Below are positions 55,801 to 64,000 of a stretch of 64,000 nt of DNA, piece by piece; the first letter of the stretch is position 1; every line of letters starts with the position of its first letter. The stretch covers positions 662,918 through 726,917 of the forward strand of contig VXAY01004719.1 of assembly GCA_013399855.1 (NCBI GenBank), in the 5' to 3' direction. The DNA is from Oxyruncus cristatus (lineage: Eukaryota; Chordata; Aves; Passeriformes; Cotingidae). The notes below the pieces were generated by a model, which was not told the origin of the DNA, made no database searches, and saw only the letters and a list, made by a program, of their open reading frames with translations. The translations under genes were made by a program, and so were the position numbers.

Positions 55801-58800
55801 GTAATGGAAAGATTAAAACAGGGGTTGAGACACCACCAATCTATATATTCAATCAATGCCAAATGCTTTATGCAGTCATACTCTGCTTCCTATTACATGT
55901 TACTAGGACTGTACCAGAAAGCTCAGGAGAATTTCCAGGAATTGCTGCTATTTTAGGTTTCTGTCTGTATTATTATTTTTAGTTCAGCTTTGAGGTCCAG
56001 AAGGGAATAATTGAAAGTTGTCCTAGTGACCAAGAGACCAGTGGAAAATCTTGCAGAGAACCCGTGACTTTTTGTTTTTTACAGTCCTAGGGCCGCTTCC
56101 ACAGAAGAAACACACCTCTCAGGGCTGTTCCTTTTACTCCTCACTGTGACTGTAATAAAAGTGAACTTAGTTTCTGTGTGCAGCTGAGGCCCGTCACTCC
56201 AAGACAAGCCAGAGCACCTGAGGAAAATGTGTCCTGAAGGGTCATCTCTTAATTACTGGCTTCTTCAAGGTAGAACATCAAAATTTTGTCTGGTGATAGC
56301 ACACTGCTATTTTCACAAGGAGAAAATTTCTCTGAGATAGTCAGTTTTATTAGGAAGAACAAAACCAGCCAAGGTGAATCTGAATAGTCAGTGTCCCAGT
56401 TATACAGACTTCTTTATTCCCCTGTAATATCTAGAAAAACAGTCTGTAAGAGCAGTAGGGAAGAGGAATCCATTTCTTACCTCTGAAAACCCAAACAGAA
56501 GCTGATCCCACACTGCTGGTTGAGGCACATGTGAAACAGTGTTTCACAGGAATGATGCATCTGCTTGGCAGAGGAGAGACAGATATACCCCTTAATGCCA
56601 GATTAATCCAACACGATTTAATAACAAGGTACAAAGGAACATGGTTGTCATTTACCATTGGCTTTAAAATGCTTTGTGCTAACTGCATTTACTCCTCCAT
56701 TGGATGTAAGCTGTCCATTTAAATCCTCTTAACATGTTAGTGTTTATTACAGTTCCCAGTTTTACTGCCCCTCTCTTCTGGGCTTTTCCTGACCCAATGT
56801 TCAACGAAAATGTGATTCAAGCGGAAAAATGGCTCACAGGCTGCTACAATGGGGGTCCATTTCTCTTCTCTCACACTATTTTCTGTAAGAGTCTGGAAGA
56901 AGACTGACCTTGACATAGGACATCTTCCTTGTGCTATAGGGTGTAACCTCTACTCACTCTCGTGAGGGTGCAGGAGGAAGCCTGCTCTGCAGCCTTAACC
57001 AAGGGAAAAGTTTTCATTGCCAGTGAATTGAGCAAATAGGATGGGAAATAGCTCCTGGGTCCTATCTGCAGGCTTGATTCTAGGCTGCAACCAGAGCTGA
57101 TGGAGGTCTTTTTTTCCCAAGGAATTAGGGACTTTTGTTGTCTGTGTTGATGTTTTTTCCACGTTTCTCCATGAGAAACCCATAGTTTTTCAAAATGGAA
57201 ACATTAGGGAGTTTCTTGGCAATTAAAACTTCTCAGATCATGGAAAATCATTGAAACAATCATGTTCTTGAAAATGTTTATTAAGTGGAAAAGCTGTTTT
57301 TTGCTGGAAAACATCAGGGACAATTTTCTTCTCAGTCTAGCAGATCTAGTCACACCTGAGCCTTAGCTCCTTTCTTACACTGTTTCATTTCTGTTTATTT
57401 TGCCTCCTTTTCCCCAGCTGTGCCTCTCCCTCTTCTATCGACAGTGATGGTGCCGCGGTTGAAGGGTCAGCACATGGTCAAAGGGTGAGTGTGTGGTCAA
57501 AGGGTCAGATCTACCTGGCTCAGCCCCTGCAGAAGGCTCACAGCATCGTTTAAATATCCTGGTAACCAGCGGGATTTTATGGTGCTCTGGTGTCAGGAGG
57601 AAACTGACTAATGGATTTCCTGTTTACTTCTGACTCCAGGAAGCAGAAGGCTGGAGCTGGAAAGGGCAGTCGTGCACTTAAGTCTTGGAAACTTCCAGGC
57701 ACTGCCCAGACCTCTTGTGCAGGCAGTGATGGGTCTCTCTGCTCCCATGTCCATCTGCAGAGGAACACTCTTATATTCACTGCTGATCCACTCCCCTGCC
57801 CTCTCCCCTGCACTGTCACATAAAGATCCCAGGGATTCTCAGCTGAAATATCATAGTTGAATGGCAGTATTCCTAGGAAATGTGTGTCTGCTTTACTCAT
57901 ATCTTGTTAGTTAGGAGCCACTAGCTAAAGAAATTGCTATTTGCCCCAGTCAACCACTGAATGCAGTTTATTTAACTTAAAAAATGCAAATATACTGGTG
58001 GTCAGAGGGTTAAGAGGAAGCATCTACTAAGTACTTGTAAATTGATGTAGTGCCCTGAGGGTACCTCTGCTGGCAATAAAGTGCATCTCATGAACAGATC
58101 TGACTCTGTGCTACAGCCCAGCAAAGCGAAGTGGAGTGGATCTGTCCCAGATTAACTGTAAATGAGACTGACACTCTTAACACAAATCGAAGCCCGTCAG
58201 GACTACGATCACATTAATTACAAAGCCTTGGAAAACAATCAAGAAGGGTTTTTTCTTCTCCAGGAGAAATTAATCGAAGGGATCTGCCAACAGTTGGAAA
58301 AATCAGATGTACAAGAAGCAAAAGCCATTTCAATTCTTTTATTTGCTCACCTTTCTCATGATGGTAACCAGTAATATTAGCAATAGCTGCTAAGTGAATT
58401 AATCTGGGTTCTGTGTTCTTCCTCCACCACTCTCTTTGCCCTGGCCTTTCAGGTGGAGAAGTCCATCTCATCCATGGATGTGTCCACTTCCAGACAAGCC
58501 ATGGGTGGCAAAGAATCACCACTCCAAGACTGGCAGTGGGAGATAAACTGGGCTGTGAGAATGAAAAGTGCATGTACTGGGAAAGGCTGGGCTTCCCATG
58601 GAGCTTGAGGACACCCACGTGTGGTACGAGTACCCTTACAGCTGAGATTAGGGTGCCATGAGTGCTTCCCACCCCTGCCTTGCCCCAGAGCACCCAGACA
58701 CCTTCTGTGCCTTCTTGCTGTAGGGACACGCCCCTGCTGTCCCCAAACTGACACCTCTGCTCTCCTGCCAAATGGCTCCAGCCCCATACAGGCTCAGCCA

Positions 58801-61800
58801 AGGACCAAAGTGCCAAGAGATACAGAGCAGACAAACCTCCTCCAGTGATGTTTCAGAGAAACCAAAACATGCTTCTTTTTTTTGCTAGAGGGAAATGGAT
58901 ACAGCACCCAAGATGTCAGGTCCTCCTTTATGACTTTGTCCCATCTGTGCTTGTGCATTGGAGCATCTCACCCTCAACAGGCACAGCAGAAATGCGGATG
59001 AGGTGGTGATGCCTGGACGGGCACACTGGATCAGGGCTGAATGAAACTGGAATTAAAAAAGAAAAAAAAAAAGAAAAAAAAGAAAAAAATCTTGATCTGA
59101 ACTTTGTGACTGCAATCTGTCACAGCTCCTGCTTTCTTTTGATGAGCCATGGGCCAGGATGGGTGGTAGGTGTTCTCCACGGCAGGATGATTTCCCTCAA
59201 ACTTTAAATCAAAGCCACCATACCAGCAGGCAGAGGGGTGAAGGTGCTGCTTCATGTCTTATCCTCCAGCTCTGCTACTTTGCATTTCAGATGCAGGGGC
59301 AGGGTTTATAAACCAATTCCAAAAAAACAAAAGCTTGGCATCTATTTTTTATGCTCTGTTAAGCAGCTGCTTGGATTTTTATGATTCAACTAGTATTTGT
59401 GGGGGTTTTTTGTTGTGCACAAACATCCAAGAGTAACATTAAATAAAAAGTGTAGTCTCTTTATTGATTTGCTTTTAGTTAAAAACAAACATGTCATATA
59501 TAATCGAGATGTATACTGCTTGTAGATAGTAGAGAGCACATTTATAAAGCCATCGAAAGAAATAACAGAAGTGAGTACATCACAGCCACCTTTCCAAATC
59601 ATTCAAACAGGGATGTTTACACCCATAAAAGGCTGATAGTCCTTCTGGCAAACTTTTAATACAATCATTTGGTTTGTACTTTAAATGCCTGGAATATTTT
59701 AACCCTGGAGAAAAATGAATCTCAGTGGGATTGCTGAGTAATTAAGAAAAGTGTGTCTGATGGGCTTGCTTCATACAGAGAGGTGAAATAACACCAGGAG
59801 AGTCAGCTGATCATTTGATATCTTTACATTAAAAAAGCACAAGGCAAACCCTGAGGCATGCCATTGTTATGCTGTGTGACAGGGATTGTTTTCAAACAAG
59901 TCGTGTTTTCAACATTAGCTGCATCATGGTTTTATAAATTGCCATTTAAAATGTAAACCAGTGTGCATTCGGGAAGGAAGCCTCCTGAGACCCCCTGAGC
60001 CGGAGTGCGGTGGCCCCAAGGCTGCAGGTCAGGGTTCATCTGCTCCTTGGGGCTTTCCTTGATTGAGGGCGACAGCTCGGTGGGTCGGTGGCAGTGGCGG
60101 AAGGGCTTGGGGAGGAGTGGGTTGCTATCCACTAGCTAATTGCTGGCAAGAGATATGCAGTAGTTGTTTGTTTTCTGGTAATAGGTCAAGACACAGTCAG
60201 AATGGTCTTGATAGCTCGCTTTTGGGTTTCATGATGAGCTGTCTGGATGCTCAGTTTTACTGAAGGCTCACGTATTTGGTAAAAAATGTCAAAAAAACAA
60301 TTGAAACGCTGAGCCCCCAAAGAAAGGAAATCAGGCTTTGAATTACTGCCTGAGTCTGATGTGCCATGATGAGCAACGCATGCAGTTTTAGTCCCAGTGC
60401 TATTACACACAAATCACACTGGGAATGCTCCCTCAGCTATTACTGCCAGCGGAGGGTTGTTTTCACTTCAAGACGTTTAACTCAAAGCATTCGCTTTGCC
60501 GGAAAAATCTTGGAGAGCGGGCTCGGGGAGTTCTCCCTTCAGCATAAAGCAGCAAAGCTATATCCCAGGCTGGAAGCTTTCAGCTTTGGTCTTTGCTGGA
60601 TGTGCCAAGGTCAGGCTCTGCTCGCCTCTTGGGATCTGGCTGTATCACAGCCAGAAATGTGTGGTGTCAGCTGGGATTTGCACTGACAATATTGCTCTCG
60701 GTTTCAATGTGCATCCTCCGGCATGAAAGGCATTCCAGGAAGGAGGTGGCTGTATCCCCAGAGATGATAACCGATCTCATTTGAAAAACATCAGTTATTC
60801 TCTGGAAAACAGAGCCGGAATTAAGATATCATGCAATTAGGACTATTGCCCCTTCAAATGATTATTTTCCACTAAAAGATATTGTTGTTATTATTGGTGG
60901 AGAGGTGGCTGCAGGAGCAGTCCATTTAACAATTGTGTGTGAGAGCAGGGGACAGAATCACCTGTTTATTTGCTATATAAATCAAATTAATTCAGTTAAA
61001 TTTACAAACACAGGAAGAAAAGCAATAAGGTCTGTACTGTGGCCGTACCCCAAAACAGGCAACACTCAGTATTGAAACTGCTCTCCTCAGGGGAACCAAG
61101 AATGTGATGTGGCTGCAAGTATTCATTTGGTCATTGTCATTTCCAGTGCTACATATTCTAAATTTACTTCAAGCACTGTAGAAAGCCTATACTGGTGAGA
61201 AAACACCTGGCCAGAGGGACTTGGTGGGGTGACATGCCCACCAGCATGAAGGGAAGTTTTGCTGTCTTGCCCCAAGAAAAGAGTGGATTAAGGGTTTATA
61301 ACCAAGGTTAATAACTCTAGATATACCTCATTCTACCACACAAGGCAGGTGGATTATTTATAAGAACATCTTTTGCCCCCCTAAGTCTCACCTTTTGCCC
61401 CTCTCTACTGCTCTACCAACATCCTCTGCCTCCAGCTGAAGCACTGCACAGCATCACTCTTCCCCTTGTGACCCAAAGAGAAGGTAAAAAGAGGTCATAC
61501 TTGGACAACACTCCACAGCGTTTCTTGCCTTGGTATTTGCCGTAGTAGCCGAGGCAAGGTGGGCTGTGATGTGGATTCTGGACACCACAGCCTGTCTCTC
61601 TGGCTTGCAAGACACTAGTCCAGATGCAAAGAAACAGTCACTGCAGAATGAAGCCCAGAGGGAGCTGGGTGGCTTTCACCACGCTGGACAGATGACAATA
61701 GCAGGCATTGGTCTGCTTTGTCTCTGCTGACATCAGCATAATTACAAGAGTATATTGAGCTGAAGGACAGCCCAAAAATTCATCTCAAGGGGGACTGAAA

Positions 61801-64000
61801 CAGAGGAGAGACACCTCTGTTTTTCTCTCCTGAAATTATCCTCAGGGTAAAATAAATAGTCCAAGGAAAATTCTGCCATCAGATACCTGTCTATAAATGC
61901 CAGCGAAATCACGGGAGCACCATGTGGGAACATGGGAAGAGGATCTGGTCTTCCAGGTGAGACCCTTCTTACTGAACAACCCCTTTTTTGTATGCACTGA
62001 CTGGGCAGATGGGCTCCTGCACCATTGCTGACCAGTGTAAGCTCAACCTTAGCTATCTGTGGGCTGGAAAAATGCCACCGGCTGCCAGGATGCCTTTGGT
62101 ACATGTGCAGAGGGGAAAGAACACATTCCAAGCTGTTACTGGGTGCAGCTCATGTGGGATGGGTGCCTCTGGTGATACACTGGGACATGGTAATATTCTT
62201 AACAGCACTTGGCACTGAACACTGCCTCTCATACCGCATCAGTCAGAATCTCTGTGCCATTAGCTAACTGAACTTTGCAGAAATGCCTCGGAAACACTGG
62301 CATTGGCAGGCACATTTTTCAAATTATCAAATACAGATTTGGAAAGGCTACATGTCCCACTTGGCCTGTGGTCATCAGTGGGATCTGCGAGCCTTTAGAT
62401 GGCAGGAGCTCGTGAGACCTTCAGATAGTGATGGTGGACTCTGGTCTCACCAGAGACCGGGACGGCACAGAAAAATATTGCTGTAATCTGTCCCAGGGAC
62501 TCTCATGAAAAGGGATTTGAAATTTAGGAAAGGGGTCTGAAATTTAAACACTTTTTCAACCATTTCCAGCCTGAATAATTTATCGTTCTTGTGACCCAGA
62601 AGAGGAGAGACTTCATTCTGTCTTGCTGGGTCATTTGGATACAGCCCTCCACCTCTCCTTTGTCCAGACCCTCCTCTTTGGTGGGGAAATCAGGAACAGC
62701 AGTACCTGGTTCATCAGGGCTCCTCTGAACCCCTAAAAGCTTCTCACCCTTTGATGTGAGCACACCAAGCCTGTCTCATTCCTTCTACCTGTCTGTCCTT
62801 CGCACATCCCCGTGTGTGTGTTTCTGTGTCTGTTTTAAAGCAGTTGGATTGAAAAAAAAGCCCATTGTGACTGTGGCAGCTCCTAAGGAGGCCCCCAGCA
62901 TCCTTATTATAAACCAGCGTGTGTAACTGAGAGCACACTAAGGAGATAAAAGGGTGTCAACTGCACTGCCGCCAGCCTGTGTTGCTGACTGCTACTTCCC
63001 TTGGCTGAGCTTTCCCTCTGGGAGCGAAGAGAGAGGCCAGAGGCAGCCTCTCAGGCAGGCTTCCCAGCAAATGAAAAGCTCCCCATCCCTTAAAACCTAC
63101 TCAGAATTAGAGGCTGCTGCTGAACAAGCCATTTCCTGCGGTTTCAGCAGGAAAAGGAGCCTCCTCCACCCATTTCTTCTGGCTGCTGGTGCTTTTTCTC
63201 TCCAACACAAGGCAACTGAGGCAGATACGGTCCAGGTGATATGGCCTGGGGAATCAGGAATCTCTGGTGGACACTGTTAGGCTGGCAACTGAAAGCAATA
63301 GGTCCTTATGGTTATTTGGGCACCAGGCAACCATTATGAATAGGAAATGATGGCAGTTATTTTATCTAGTAACAGCATGAAAATGTAAAGTGTCTTTATT
63401 GAGCTGCTGGCTTGCTTGTGAGAGCTAAAGGAGATGCTCTCTCGGGTATAACATTTGCAGAGAAGTGGCATGAGGTATTGCCATAAACTCTCCTTTTAAT
63501 AAGTGAGCAGAGGAAGGCAGCGCATACCTAATGCAGCCGTGCAAAGGGACAAAATTAAGAGGGTGGAGGCAGAAACCTTTTTCCCTTGGCAGCAGATGTA
63601 CCCCAAGGAGAAATGAAGAACTCCCCTCCTGACCCAGCAACTAGAAAACTCATGTACTGCTAATACTAATGTAGGAAGGACGGCTTTGAAAGGAATAAAA
63701 GAAAAACACTTCTTGCCACATTAGTGTCCTTCAATACCAGAGGGAAATGCAAGTTTCTGCCAAAGAGAGATTAACAGGAAAGCCCAGCTCAGCAGCTGTG
63801 CAGTGATGATGCTCTGCAGGTGGCCAGAGGGTGTAGAAATGACTTTTGCTCTGTGACAGATGGGGGAGACGTGGCCCAAGCGTGTGAGCAGCAGCAGCAT
63901 GCATCCCCAGTCATACCAGTGATGGTGCTGGATGTGCAGCGTTGCAAAGCAGCTCTAGGAGCGATGACCACACACGGTTGAAAGTGAGCTGCCCAGAGGG
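52862..64000. other. Intergenic stretch, no gene recognised
   Basis: No exon chain, RNA gene or repeat family is recognised over 11 kb. It has a T run at 55097-55114 and an A-rich run at 59056-59087. The longest open frame is 58214-58834 on the minus strand (206 codons) in a locally GC-richer patch, without recognised motifs. No SIAH3-like SINA domain, the gene expected next by mammalian order, was found. Calm, AT-rich blocks at about 59690-59950 and 60780-61020 may be conserved non-coding DNA. Confidence 0.55.
59056..59087 (+). repeat. A-rich simple repeat
   Basis: Runs of A interrupted by single G, as (A)nG units. It shows on the minus strand as a Phe-rich open frame, which is an artefact. 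Confidence 0.85.

Noticed and set aside
1..64000. CRISPR arrays, tRNA/rRNA genes, operons, phage or plasmid features
   Set aside because: No regularly spaced direct repeats, no tRNA or rRNA signatures, and the spliced gene with CR1 and ERVL-type repeats shows a bird nuclear genome.

Overview
The window is vertebrate genomic DNA, almost certainly from a bird. The evidence is a spliced gene with long AT-rich introns, avian-type CR1 LINE fragments, and LTR fragments that resemble the ERVL-type LTRs common in bird genomes. The exact species cannot be read from the sequence. No bacterial operons, CRISPR arrays or tRNA/rRNA genes were seen.

Bases 1-38900 hold nearly all of one plus-strand gene, ZC3H13 (zinc finger CCCH-type containing 13). 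Its product is a nuclear subunit of the m6A mRNA methyltransferase writer complex, with WTAP, VIRMA, CBLL1/HAKAI and RBM15 as partners. I joined 19 coding exons (811-38565). The frame stays open throughout: 4935 nt, 1644 codons plus TGA. Every junction keeps phase, and 17 of 18 introns are GT-AG; the last is GC-AG. The protein runs: an N-terminal CX8CX5CX3H finger, a coiled-coil-like segment, SP/RS-rich blocks, long RD/RE-rich repeats, lysine-rich NLS-like clusters, and a compact non-repetitive C-terminal domain. The promoter and any 5' untranslated exon lie before base 1.

Poly(A) signals sit at 38730 and 38867. From about 38.9 kb to the end the DNA is intergenic. It carries a degraded CR1 (39.26-40.54 kb), an ERVL-type LTR (about 45.1-46.12 kb), a second CR1 3' end (52.53-52.86 kb), and long stretches with no recognisable gene. 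Some of these stretches look like conserved non-coding DNA. The next gene known beyond ZC3H13 in mammals (SIAH3) was not detected here.

The observations most worth checking are these. (a) A 48-nt phase-neutral candidate cassette exon at 30659-30706. (b) A phase-neutral 174-nt exon at 19227-19400 that I recall being absent from the human canonical protein. (c) A 43-bp near-perfect inverted repeat in intron 11, whose only two mismatches become G-U pairs in the transcript. (d) A zero-length-exon (recursive splice) motif at 81-93. (e) The GC-AG intron. (f) The apparent absence of the Ala/Thr-rich spacer found in the human protein. I found no clearly new biological system.
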